Virus record (IMG/VR): IMGVR_UViG_3300005529_000073
Coordinates: 1 to 36,637 of that record
Length of the DNA: 36,637 nt
Strand: one strand, 5' to 3'
Source of the DNA: a virus
The position numbers and the translations under genes are program-made. The notes below the pieces were generated by a model that was given only the letters and a program-made list of their open reading frames with translations, was not told the origin of the DNA and searched no databases. Below, piece by piece: positions 29,677 to 36,637 of the stretch (the stretch's first letter is position 1; each line of letters begins with the position of its first letter).

Positions 29677-30711
29677 ATGGCTCGCCAATTCTCGACTGGC
29701 TTCGACTTCTACACGACTGCGACTCAGGAATGGGATGCGTCCAGTGGTACGGTAACCATCAATTCCGCCTCGGCGCGTTTCCAGTTTGCCCATTCTCAAG
29801 GCGTGACGTTCGGATCGGCCGGCTTTATCACTAAGAACCTGCTGAGTGCACAGGCTACCTTGATTCTGGGCTTTGCTATCAAGGTGACAACCATGCCAAC
29901 GGGCGGGAATATCGCCACCTTGCTGGAGTTCTTCGATACGGGAACCGTTCAGGTCAGCCTGGGCTTGAGCTCGGCTGGCGTTCTGCAGTTCTATCGCAAT
30001 GCGCCAACCGGGTCGCCCATCGGCTCGGCAAGCTCGAGCAACGCTTTCACCGGCGGCGTCTGGCATTTTCTCGAAGTGCAAGTCACCTTTGCGACCGGCA
30101 CCGGCGGCTCGGTGCAATGTTGGGTTGACGGCGTTTCGGTCATCAACTCCAGCAGTTTGAATACGAGTCAGAGCGGCACGGCGTCGGCCAACAAGATCAG
30201 CATCGGCAACCTCAGCAACAATTACACTCCCGTAGTCGATGACCTTTACTGCCACGATACCACGGGCGGCGTGAACGACACTCGTCTCGGGGACCGCGTG
30301 ATCCGCACCATCGTGCCCAATGGCGCAGGATCGTTTACCAATTTCACACCTAGCGGCGCGGCCAACAACTGGCAGGCCATCGATGAGATTCCGGCGAATG
30401 ATCTGACCGATTACGTCGCTTCCCCAAATGTGAATGACCGCGATTCCTACACTTTCGAATCAGTCACGCTCGCAGGCAATGCTACCTACCTGGTGCCCAA
30501 AGCCCGAATCGCAAAAGACGATGCCAGCGCCCACACGGTATCGCTCAGCGCGACCGATACAGGAAATGACGCTTTCTCTTCGGCTGTAGCCGTCCCGTCC
30601 TCTTTCGCTCTGGTCGATGGTGGCGCATTCAATTCCAGCCCGAACGGGGCGGCGGCATGGTCGCAAACGGTGATCAACCGCACCGAATGGGGACTCAAAA
30701 TCGTTTCCTGA
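29677..30711 (+). CDS. Concanavalin-like lectin domain tail protein
   Basis: A 344-residue protein. Residues about 1-200 have the LamG/concanavalin-type jelly-roll pattern: FSTGFDFYTTATQEWD, LILGFAIKVTTMP, VSLGLSSAGVLQFYRN, GGVWHFLEVQVTFATG, VQCWVDGVSVINSSS and DDLYCHDTTGG. The rest is a second beta domain (SYTFESVTLAGNATYLVP). Phage proteins with this head domain are common near tail tips and probably bind surface glycans. AGAAAGAAA precedes the ATG as a weak ribosome site. Confidence 0.65.
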   Translation: MARQFSTGFDFYTTATQEWDASSGTVTINSASARFQFAHSQGVTFGSAGFITKNLLSAQATLILGFAIKVTTMPTGGNIATLLEFFDTGTVQVSLGLSSAGVLQFYRNAPTGSPIGSASSSNAFTGGVWHFLEVQVTFATGTGGSVQCWVDGVSVINSSSLNTSQSGTASANKISIGNLSNNYTPVVDDLYCHDTTGGVNDTRLGDRVIRTIVPNGAGSFTNFTPSGAANNWQAIDEIPANDLTDYVASPNVNDRDSYTFESVTLAGNATYLVPKARIAKDDASAHTVSLSATDTGNDAFSSAVAVPSSFALVDGGAFNSSPNGAAAWSQTVINRTEWGLKIVS

Positions 30712-30718
30712 TGCCTGA

Positions 30719-31300
30719 ATGGTTGCAGAAGAATATTGGTTTCTGACTACTCGATGGGCGGACGATAAGCCGCGAGTATTCAGCGGTCCTGATGAGATTC
30801 CTGCCGGTTCGCTCTTCCGCGGCCTGGCTCGGCTTACACAGGAAGTTGTCGAAGTTCTCGCTGCTGGCGCCAGCAATGTCCGCAGCACGCAGGAAGTTGT
30901 CGAAGTTCTCGCCGCTGGCGCTTCCAATGTTCAGCTTACCCAACTCATTCTCGAAATCCTGCAGATTCCCCCGAAGCAGGTTGAGGACGAATACTGGCTT
31001 AATTGGGTCGCACCCGTCCAGGCTGCGCTCTATCAGCCGCTGCCGCTGGGCGATCCGGAAGAGTTGCCAGCCGGTTACTTACTCCGCAGCCTGTCAGTCT
31101 GGGAAGAATACTGGCAGAATCCGGCAGCACCAGTTGCAGCCAGCGTTTACCGAACGCCAGCTTTTCTCGATCCGGATGAATATCCCCATCTTTCCGCGCA
31201 GTTCGCCAAAGTGACGCAAATGGTTGTCGAAGTCATGATGCAGTACCAGTACAGCCCTTATACGGGCTGGACTGGCGTGTCCATGTCAGTCTCATCGTGA
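30719..31300 (+). CDS. Repeat-containing tail-region protein
   Basis: A 193-residue protein. Residues 40-90 hold three 17-residue repeats of the form TQEVVEVLAAGASNV plus two residues; the third is altered (TQLILEILQ). A last copy-like segment, VTQMVVEVMM, sits near the end. Two other parallel segments are EEYWFLTTRWADDKPRVFSG and DEYWLNWVAPVQAALYQPL, then EEYWQNPAAPVAASVYRTP, so the flanks repeat as well. Short TQxVVEVL repeats are seen in small phage tail-region proteins of unknown role. Its stop overlaps the glycosyltransferase start (GTGA). Confidence 0.55.
   Translation: MVAEEYWFLTTRWADDKPRVFSGPDEIPAGSLFRGLARLTQEVVEVLAAGASNVRSTQEVVEVLAAGASNVQLTQLILEILQIPPKQVEDEYWLNWVAPVQAALYQPLPLGDPEELPAGYLLRSLSVWEEYWQNPAAPVAASVYRTPAFLDPDEYPHLSAQFAKVTQMVVEVMMQYQYSPYTGWTGVSMSVSS
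30836..30988 (+). repeat. Three 51-bp tandem repeats
   Basis: Units begin at 30836, 30887 and 30938. The first two share CAGGAAGTTGTCGAAGTTCT and most of what follows, so duplication is recent; the third has diverged. They encode the 17-residue TQEVVEVLAAGASNV-type repeats. Confidence 0.7.
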
Positions 31301-32769
31301 AAACTCTCATCGGCATTACGACCTGCCACCCCTATCGCGAACGGGCTGACTCCATCCGCAACACTTGGGCGGCGGAAGTCGAAGGCGCGGACGTCCGCTT
31401 CTTTTTGGGCGATGGCCCAAAACGCCATGACGATGAAGTTATCCTGGACTGTCCGGACGGCTATCACTATCTCAGCCAGAAAACGCAACTGATTCGACGC
31501 TGGGCGCTAAACCAAGGTTACGATTACCTTTGGAAGATTGACGACGACTGCTACCTGAGACCTGAGCGGCTGCTGGGTTTACCGCCTTATGACTACATCG
31601 GGCGCCTGCGCGGACCCTCGGGCAATTATCTCGCGCCCTACTGTTCCGGCTTCTGCTATGGCATGTCGCGCAAAGCGATGGAACTGATTGCGCGCAATGA
31701 TTGGGCAGCGAATGACGACTTCTCGGAAGACCGCTGGACCGGCAATCAACTGCTCAAGGTAGGAGTCACGCCATTCAATGAAACGCGCTTCATCGTCGAG
31801 TACTCCAAAAACAGCGCGATCAGCGGACGAGAACCGCCGCTGAAGGGCAATCCGATTATCGCATCCTGCGAATACCGGGCGGACTTGATGCACAAAGTGC
31901 ACGAGCAGTACCACAGCGGCAAGGAATCCCAACTCAAGGAGTACCGCCAACCGCACGGCTCGCTTTCCCGCGTTGCCATCATGATCAAGACTTTCCTCCG
32001 GGATGGCTACCTGATGAAGTGCCTGGAAGGGCTGGAGCAGAATTTTCCTGATTGCAAGATCGTGGTTGTCGACGATGGCCGCGAAGCCCGAGCCAAAATC
32101 ACGCGCTACGCGGAACTGCGCCGCAAGAAACATGCCTGCATCTGGCTGCCATTCGATTCTGGCTTCGGCGCAAAAGCCAATGCCGCGATCCCACACTGCA
32201 ATAAAGAGTACATGCTGATCGGCTCTGACGACTTCGACTTCTCTGACCCGACTGTCCGGCCTGGCGTGGAAGCTATGCAGAAAGTTCTCGACGCTGTGCC
32301 CAGTCTTGGCCTCGTTTCCGGCCGCGTCGATTCCAATCCTTATGAATTCATCTGGAAGCCCGGCCTGCGTAGCTTGCAGGAAGTTCCCGATTATCACGGC
32401 AGTGGGCGGGTTAACGGCACGACTTATCATCTTTGTGACTTAACTGTGAATTACTCGCTGATCCGGCGCAAGATCTTCGAGCCCGAGCACGGCGGCATTC
32501 GCTGGGACGGCGGCGACGTAAAGATTGGCGGCGGCGAGCATTCGGCCTTCTTCATCGATCTGCAGCGGTCCTATTGGGGAGTTGCCTACGTTGAAGGCGC
32601 GAACATCAATCAGTTGAAGGGCTGTGAGATCAGCGATCAGTATAGGGCGTTCAATTCGCCGGAGTATCCCAAGATGCGGGCGCGAGCGCGGCAGCCCGGA
32701 AGGCCCTGCCTGAAGGCGCGTGGGATTGATCGCTACATCTTGGGTGATGGGACGGTAGAAGAATCATGA
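31297..32769 (+). CDS. Two-domain glycosyltransferase (GT31-like + GT2-like)
   Basis: A 490-residue GTG-started protein joining two glycosyltransferase domains. Residues 1-200 are GT31/galactosyltransferase-like: MKTLIGITTCHPYR, VRFFLGDG, a DDD metal site (82-84) in YLWKIDDDCYLRPERLL, a CSGFCYGMSRKAMEL acceptor-site segment and EDRWTGN (144-150). Residues 226-490 are GT2-like: VAIMIKTFLRDGYLMKCLEG, VVVDDG (256-261) and DDFDF (311-315). Both halves should transfer sugars from nucleotide-sugar donors, with specificity unknown. There is no membrane segment or signal. Start and stop overlap the neighbouring genes, indicating coupled translation. Confidence 0.8.
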   Translation: MKTLIGITTCHPYRERADSIRNTWAAEVEGADVRFFLGDGPKRHDDEVILDCPDGYHYLSQKTQLIRRWALNQGYDYLWKIDDDCYLRPERLLGLPPYDYIGRLRGPSGNYLAPYCSGFCYGMSRKAMELIARNDWAANDDFSEDRWTGNQLLKVGVTPFNETRFIVEYSKNSAISGREPPLKGNPIIASCEYRADLMHKVHEQYHSGKESQLKEYRQPHGSLSRVAIMIKTFLRDGYLMKCLEGLEQNFPDCKIVVVDDGREARAKITRYAELRRKKHACIWLPFDSGFGAKANAAIPHCNKEYMLIGSDDFDFSDPTVRPGVEAMQKVLDAVPSLGLVSGRVDSNPYEFIWKPGLRSLQEVPDYHGSGRVNGTTYHLCDLTVNYSLIRRKIFEPEHGGIRWDGGDVKIGGGEHSAFFIDLQRSYWGVAYVEGANINQLKGCEISDQYRAFNSPEYPKMRARARQPGRPCLKARGIDRYILGDGTVEES

Positions 32770-33332
32770 AAGCCCTGATCGTCATTCCATCCTGTGCCCG
32801 CGATCGCGAGACGCAACACGCCCAGCGCGAACTCTTGCGGGGCACCGATTACCGCTTCTTTCTGGGCGTCGGCAATGCGCACCCCATGCAAGACGAAGTC
32901 ATCCTGCCCGTGCGCGACGATTACATGGCCCTGCCCGCAAAGGTGCGTCAGGCGTTTCAGTGGGCGCTTGATCATGATTACGATTACGTTTTCAAGTGCG
33001 ATCGCGACACCTACATTCACGCTGATCGCCTGATGGCGGCCGTGCCGATTGGGCAAGACTTCGTCGGACTAGTAGGCAAGGAAGGCGACTGCTGCGGCGG
33101 CGGCGCGGGCTACTGGGTCAGCCGCATCGCCATGGTTTCTTACCTGCAGGCTTACGGCGAACACCAGGTGACGCTCGCCAACTGGCAAAAGATGGAAGAC
33201 TGGTGCTTGTACGTCACCCTGCACCGGAACACGCAGATTCGGCCAGTCTGCGATCGGCGTTACTGGGATCTGCGACTTGGCCCTATTCCCGACCTGGAGA
33301 CAAACATCACATGGAATCCCTGGCATCCCTGA
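32766..33332 (+). CDS. GT31-like glycosyltransferase
   Basis: A 188-residue single-domain paralogue of the first half of the preceding protein. It shares MKALIVIPSC, DYRFFLG, DEVILPV, WALDHDYDYVFKCDRDTYI (DRD metal site at 79-81), GGGAGYWVSRIAM and an acidic ED (144-145) in KMEDW. It is shorter than family members from eukaryotes, lacking any anchor, so it works in the cytoplasm. ATG 32766 overlaps the previous stop by four bases. The donor and acceptor cannot be read from sequence. Confidence 0.75.
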   Translation: MKALIVIPSCARDRETQHAQRELLRGTDYRFFLGVGNAHPMQDEVILPVRDDYMALPAKVRQAFQWALDHDYDYVFKCDRDTYIHADRLMAAVPIGQDFVGLVGKEGDCCGGGAGYWVSRIAMVSYLQAYGEHQVTLANWQKMEDWCLYVTLHRNTQIRPVCDRRYWDLRLGPIPDLETNITWNPWHP

Positions 33333-33898
33333 GCACGACCGAAATTGTCAATCGCGCCTTCGCTGAAGGCATGATTCAGGTGAAGGAAGAGATCACCGCC
33401 TTCTGCGATTTTCTGCGTGAGCGCCAGCCGCGCAACATGCTGGAAATCGGCTCAGAGTCGGGCGGCACCTTCTACCTATGGTGCCAGCTCGTTTCCGGAC
33501 TGAAGATCTCGCTTGATCTGCCGAATGGGGCGTCGGGAAGCTGGCGCTTTATTGACCCGCAGTTGCTCGCCGAGCGCAATCAGAAGATGCTGAGTTGGGC
33601 GCCGAACGTCCGTCTGCTAACCGGCGACTCGCATGACCTGGCGATGCAGCAGCGTGTCCGCGATCTACTTGGCAGCCAAACCCTCGACCTGCTCTTCATC
33701 GATGGCGATCACTCTTACGAAGGCGTGAAACAAGATTTCGAAATGTATCGGGAATTTGTCACTACACCTGGCGGCCTGATCGCTTTCCATGACATTCAGC
33801 ATCTCGGCCCGCAGCAGCTCTGGGCGGAACTCGGCGGCAACAAGCGCGAATTTAACCGGCACCTGCACTGGGCAGGCATCGGCGTCATCGAACTGTGA
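33311..33898 (+). CDS. Class I SAM-dependent methyltransferase
   Basis: A 195-residue protein of the Methyltransf_24/CmcI-like type. Motif I is NMLEIGSESGGTF (42-54), the acidic end of the next strand is ISLDLP, and DLLFIDGDHSYEGVKQDF (127-143) with GGLIAFHDI (154-162) forms the metal/substrate end. Related enzymes methylate sugars or small hydroxylated substrates. ATG 33311 lies inside the upstream gene; the open frame to 33203 is longer but has no better start. It overlaps both neighbours, so it is part of the glycosyltransferase cassette and may methylate the added sugar. Confidence 0.75.
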   Translation: MESLASLSTTEIVNRAFAEGMIQVKEEITAFCDFLRERQPRNMLEIGSESGGTFYLWCQLVSGLKISLDLPNGASGSWRFIDPQLLAERNQKMLSWAPNVRLLTGDSHDLAMQQRVRDLLGSQTLDLLFIDGDHSYEGVKQDFEMYREFVTTPGGLIAFHDIQHLGPQQLWAELGGNKREFNRHLHWAGIGVIEL

Positions 33899-34605
33899 AA
33901 TACCTGATCGCCATCTCCAGCTGCTACGATTTCGAGAAGAACGGGAACAATAACGCCATGCGGGAGACATGGCTGCCCGACATCGTGCACTTTCCCGGAT
34001 TGCAATATCGCTTCTTCATGGGACATGGGCAGGGCGCACAATCGGCCGAACTCAACCCTGACTCCGTCTTTCTGGCCGACGTTCCCGACGACTATGGACA
34101 TCTGACCTACAAGACGCGCTCGTCGCTGCGCTGGGCCGCTGAGCACGGTTACGACTTCGTCTTCCGCTGCTTCCCTGACACTTACGTGCGTCTCGATCGC
34201 CTGATGACGTGCGGCTTCACCGAGCATGATTATTACGGCGACTTCCGCGGCGATCCATCGACCAACGAAGTCACGCATCAGCGGGCGCAGAACTATGCCA
34301 GCGGCGGCCCGGGTTACTGGCTGTCGAAGCGCGCTTACACGCTGCTGCTCGATGCGCCCGTGCTGGGCGTCTGGCGCGACGAGATCACGCCTTACACCGA
34401 AGATCTGTGGACGGGCAACATTCTCGGCCGGCATCTCGATGTGAAGCTACGTTACTTTGACGACACCCGGCGCTTCATGAACCGCGGCAGCCGCTCGTGT
34501 GCTTGGCCCGCCCCGTCGAATGACATCATCACCGCGCATCTATCCTGCCCCGATCACCCCTACACGACCGATCGAATGTTTCGAGCACATCGCATCTGGG
34601 CCTGA
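33895..34605 (+). CDS. GT31-like glycosyltransferase with altered DxD
   Basis: A 236-residue GTG-started protein, third paralogue of the cassette: MKYLIAISSC, QYRFFMGHG, WAAEHGYDFVFRCFPDTYV, SGGPGYWLSKRAY and TEDLWTGN (169-174). Where the others have DDD or DRD this one has FPD (93-95), so the first metal-binding Asp is missing. It could bind the donor differently or be inactive on its own. The start overlaps the methyltransferase stop (GTGA). A Cys and His-rich C-terminus (AHLSCPDHPYTTDRMFRAH) is specific to this copy. Confidence 0.7.
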   Translation: MKYLIAISSCYDFEKNGNNNAMRETWLPDIVHFPGLQYRFFMGHGQGAQSAELNPDSVFLADVPDDYGHLTYKTRSSLRWAAEHGYDFVFRCFPDTYVRLDRLMTCGFTEHDYYGDFRGDPSTNEVTHQRAQNYASGGPGYWLSKRAYTLLLDAPVLGVWRDEITPYTEDLWTGNILGRHLDVKLRYFDDTRRFMNRGSRSCAWPAPSNDIITAHLSCPDHPYTTDRMFRAHRIWA

Positions 34606-34617
34606 AAGGCTTCTCTC

Positions 34618-35106
34618 ATGACAACCCTACAAAAGCAATTTCTGCAGGCCGCGTGTGCCGCTGCGCGCGAGGCTGGGCATATCTTCCCCGAAATGGCCGC
34701 CTGCGAAGCGGCACTCGAGTCAAATTACGGCCGTTCGCTACTGGCGCAAAAAGACAACAATCTCTTCGGGATGAAGCAGCACAAACACCCGATCTATGGG
34801 ACACACAGCTTGCCCACTCGCGAGTTCCTGAAGGGCCAATGGGTCGTCGTCACGGCCGACTGGGTCAGCTACCCAAACTGGCAAACCTGCTTCGAAGATC
34901 GCATGGCGACGCTGAAGCGACTGGCGGACACTTACCTTCATTATGCGAATGCTCTGCGCGCGGCTTCCGCCGTCACTTACATCAATGAAGTTTCGCTCAC
35001 CTGGTCAACCGACCCTGCCCGCGCCACTAAAGTGCTGGCCATCTACGACTTGATGGGCGGCGATTGGTTGCCGCCTTTCGTCTCGGACGATCAGCGACTT
35101 TCGTAA
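34618..35106 (+). CDS. Endolysin, GH73-like glucosaminidase
   Basis: A 162-residue lytic enzyme that cuts the glycan strand of peptidoglycan at host lysis. The family motif CEAALESNYGRSLLAQ with the likely general acid Glu34, and DNNLFGMKQHK right after it, are clear. Further on are the typical YPNWQTCFEDRMATLKRL and VTYINEVSLTWSTDPARATK. There is no signal peptide, so export relies on a holin. It is a single catalytic domain of normal size. It lies between the sugar-modifying cassette and the holin-like gene. Confidence 0.85.
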   Translation: MTTLQKQFLQAACAAAREAGHIFPEMAACEAALESNYGRSLLAQKDNNLFGMKQHKHPIYGTHSLPTREFLKGQWVVVTADWVSYPNWQTCFEDRMATLKRLADTYLHYANALRAASAVTYINEVSLTWSTDPARATKVLAIYDLMGGDWLPPFVSDDQRLS

Positions 35107-35161
35107 CTACTCGCAAGTCCTCGGTTCTGTTTTGGTAGGCAAATCACACCGAGGAATCACA

Positions 35162-35701
35162 ATGGCAGACATTCTAGGCTTCATGCGAAAGGCGGCACCA
35201 TGGATCAGTGCGGCCGCTACGGGCAATGTGCCGGCACTGGTCGGCTTGGCAGCGCAGACAATTAGCGGCATCACGGGCAACAAGGTGGAAGCCCATCCTG
35301 ATGCAATCGCCGCAGCAGTCGCGGGCGCCACTCCGGAACAACTGATGCAGTTCCAGTTGGCCGACAAAGAAATCGAAGCCAAGATGGCGGCGCTGGGCTT
35401 TCAGAATGTCGAAGAGCTCGCCCAGATCGCGGCTGCTGATCGGGCCGATGCGCGTCAGCGTGAGATCACTCTGCGCGACCGTCTGCCTGCTTATCTCAGC
35501 ATCTTTGTGACGCTGGGTTTTTTCGGCGTGCTATTTCTCGCCTTCGTCAAAGGCGTGAATGATCAGTCACGCGATCTGGCCAACATCATGATTGGCACGC
35601 TAGGCACGGCCTGGGTTTCGGTGATCACCTACTATTTCGGGTCGAGCGCGGGCAGCGCGCAGAAGTCCGAACTCTTGGCAAAATCCGGCAATGGGAAGTG
35701 A
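35162..35701 (+). CDS. Holin-like membrane protein
   Basis: A 179-residue protein from ATG 35162 (GAGGAA about 6 bases upstream; the frame is open to 35132). After an Ala-rich N-terminus and a charged helix (ADKEIEAKMAALGFQNVEEL) come two membrane spans: AYLSIFVTLGFFGVLFLAFV (110-129) and NIMIGTLGTAWVSVITYYFG (141-160). It ends with SSAGSAQKSELL. The YYFGSSAGS ending after the last span is characteristic of a common phage holin-like family. It would let the endolysin cross the inner membrane. Confidence 0.7.
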   Translation: MADILGFMRKAAPWISAAATGNVPALVGLAAQTISGITGNKVEAHPDAIAAAVAGATPEQLMQFQLADKEIEAKMAALGFQNVEELAQIAAADRADARQREITLRDRLPAYLSIFVTLGFFGVLFLAFVKGVNDQSRDLANIMIGTLGTAWVSVITYYFGSSAGSAQKSELLAKSGNGK

Positions 35702-35704
35702 TCA

Positions 35705-35899
35705 ATGATCTGGTCGGCGGAGATCCGCGACGACGAAGAAGATTCGGCCGAGTTCTGGGTCAAGATCGAGCCCGGCGAATCTTGTCCGGGCGCTCGCGCT
35801 TTGGCCCGTCAGCTAGCGAGAAGAGCGGCGCTTCGGCGGGGGAAGAATGGTCTCGAAGCGCCGAACAATTATGGTTTTGGTGTTTCTGGCGGCGGCTGA
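35705..35899 (+). CDS. Small hypothetical protein after the holin
   Basis: A 64-residue ORF starting 3 bases after the holin stop, with GGAAG upstream. The N-terminal half is acidic and strand-like (MIWSAEIRDDEEDSAEFWVK), followed by a basic helix (ARALARQLARRAALRRG). It ends in a Gly-rich tail that overlaps the 3' end of the leftward gene at 35869. No family is recognised. It closes the rightward late operon. Confidence 0.5.
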   Translation: MIWSAEIRDDEEDSAEFWVKIEPGESCPGARALARQLARRAALRRGKNGLEAPNNYGFGVSGGG

Positions 35900-36051
35900 T
35901 GCTGCTGCCGTTTCTCCCAACGTTCAACCTCTTCCTTGGTTTGCGCTTCCGTGATGCCCTTGCGCATCTCCCGCCAAGCGCCCAACGCCAAAAGCACGAC
36001 GATTGCGAACGTGATTTTCATGAGCGTGCGTCTCGAAATTCTATGCCACAT
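35869..36051 (-). CDS. Leftward small membrane protein
   Basis: Sixty residues from ATG 36051, with GAGGG 7 bases upstream; the frame is open to 36102. A basic N-terminus (MWHRISRRTLMK) precedes one hydrophobic span (ITFAIVVLLALGAW), then a charged helix (KGITEAQTKEEVERWEKRQQ) and a Pro-rich tail. A second start at 36021 would give the span nearly at the N-terminus. It converges with the late operon. A spanin or inhibitor role cannot be supported. Confidence 0.55.
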   Translation of the reverse strand: MWHRISRRTLMKITFAIVVLLALGAWREMRKGITEAQTKEEVERWEKRQQHQPPPETPKP

Positions 36052-36064
36052 CTGAGTACCCTCT

Positions 36065-36457
36065 TCACTTGTCGCATGGCTGCGGCGTCGTAACCGTACC
36101 ATAAGTGGGGATGGCTTGGCTCAACCAAGGCGCCAGCTGGCCCAGTGCGCCCGTGCAAAGACTAAAGCCGGGGAAATCGACCGAAAACTGCACTTCTTTC
36201 CACGGGCTGTGAGTCCGACAGGTCCCGTCCCTCTGCGCTTGCGTTAGACCTCTCTGGTTGATCCAGACACCGAATGCAGGACACTTCGGCGGCGGATTGG
36301 AACAATATTCCAGGGTGTTACAACGGAAGCCGTCGAGAAACGATGTGGTCGTCCCACTCCAGTATGCCCAGGTGGTTACTGGCGCACCGATGTGAACTGG
36401 GAACCCGCCAAAAGCTGCAAGGGAGCCCATAACTGAGCACTGTACAGCCGCTGACAC
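36065..36457 (-). CDS. Leftward Cys-rich ORF of unknown function
   Basis: A 130-residue frame from GTG 36457 with seven Cys, including CNTLEYCSNPPPKC, and a composition rich in Trp, Pro and Gly. It suggests an extracellular disulfide-bonded protein. The frame stays open and protein-like for 29 codons upstream (GANCDLIFGDPTSPACEV), to a TAA at 36545-36547, without ATG, GTG or TTG. The gene is therefore either started at GTG 36457, started unconventionally, or damaged at its 5' end. It may be a moron or the start of flanking host DNA. Confidence 0.4.
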   Translation of the reverse strand: MSAAVQCSVMGSLAAFGGFPVHIGAPVTTWAYWSGTTTSFLDGFRCNTLEYCSNPPPKCPAFGVWINQRGLTQAQRDGTCRTHSPWKEVQFSVDFPGFSLCTGALGQLAPWLSQAIPTYGTVTTPQPCDK

Positions 36458-36637
36458 AAGGACTTCGCAAGCGGGACTGGTCGGATCGCCGAAGATCAGA
36501 TCGCAGTTCGCCCCAAAGGTAAGTATCCCGTCACGCCAAGTAAATTAGCTTACTGAGGTCAGTCGGTCGGCCATCCACAATACACATTCGGAGCCGTGCC
36601 TAATCTCCCCGCGCGAGATGGACAGACAGAACTCGAT
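36458..36637. other. Right-end stretch without a clear gene
   Basis: Apart from the upward extension of the leftward Cys-rich frame to 36544, only an 18-codon leftward frame beginning MCIVDGRPTDLSK is seen, too short to call. No tRNA or attachment site could be recognised. Confidence 0.4.

Noticed and set aside
35698-36093. Rightward 131-residue frame after the holin
   Set aside because: It is Arg-rich and irregular and covers two better supported small genes in other frames.

Overview
The window is almost entirely the late half of a tailed dsDNA phage or prophage of siphovirus type. It has a regulator and small-gene region, a tyrosine recombinase, a packaging/head module, a long-tail module with a tape measure protein, fibre-like proteins, a glycosyltransferase/methyltransferase cassette, and lysis genes. 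No rRNA, tRNA, CRISPR or insertion sequence was seen. The host cannot be named from sequence alone. The moderately high GC, ordinary Shine-Dalgarno sites and Ig-like adhesins fit an environmental Gram-negative bacterium; Acidobacteriota or a proteobacterium is only a guess. No replication genes are present, so the window is probably part of a larger element.

Layout. Positions 1-3300 hold a leftward ribbon-helix-helix-like gene, a control region with palindromes and an 18-bp inverted repeat, a possible structured RNA, and a run of very small genes (zinc finger, membrane peptide, HTH/zinc protein). Positions 3329-3886 encode a short tyrosine recombinase. Positions 4123-7684 carry small terminase, large terminase and portal. 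Positions 7674-11241 hold three virion or fibre-like proteins, the largest with ten 21-residue repeats. Positions 11238-16695 carry zinc proteins, a virion protein, a Mu gpF-like minor head protein, a prohead protease with a fused (and probably also separately started) scaffold, a DUF2190-type protein and the major capsid protein. This head set resembles the Mu-type head module.

Positions 17184-20737 encode connector/neck proteins, tail terminator, tail tube, and a tail assembly chaperone whose second half is reached by a -1 frameshift on T TTT TTA. A single leftward secreted-protein gene with its own promoter-like sequence (20734-21186) interrupts the operon before the tape measure gene (21294-23675). 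Distal tail, hub and fibre-like proteins follow (23682-31300), including a 931-residue protein with a split Ig-like domain.

Positions 31297-34605 are a tightly overlapping cassette of four genes: a two-domain glycosyltransferase, two further GT31-like glycosyltransferases and a SAM-dependent methyltransferase. Their translational coupling to fibre genes and position just before the lysis genes (glucosaminidase endolysin 34618-35106, holin-like protein 35162-35701) suggest late expression and a role in modifying virion or envelope glycans. The right end carries a small leftward membrane protein and a leftward Cys-rich ORF that may be another accessory gene or flanking host DNA.
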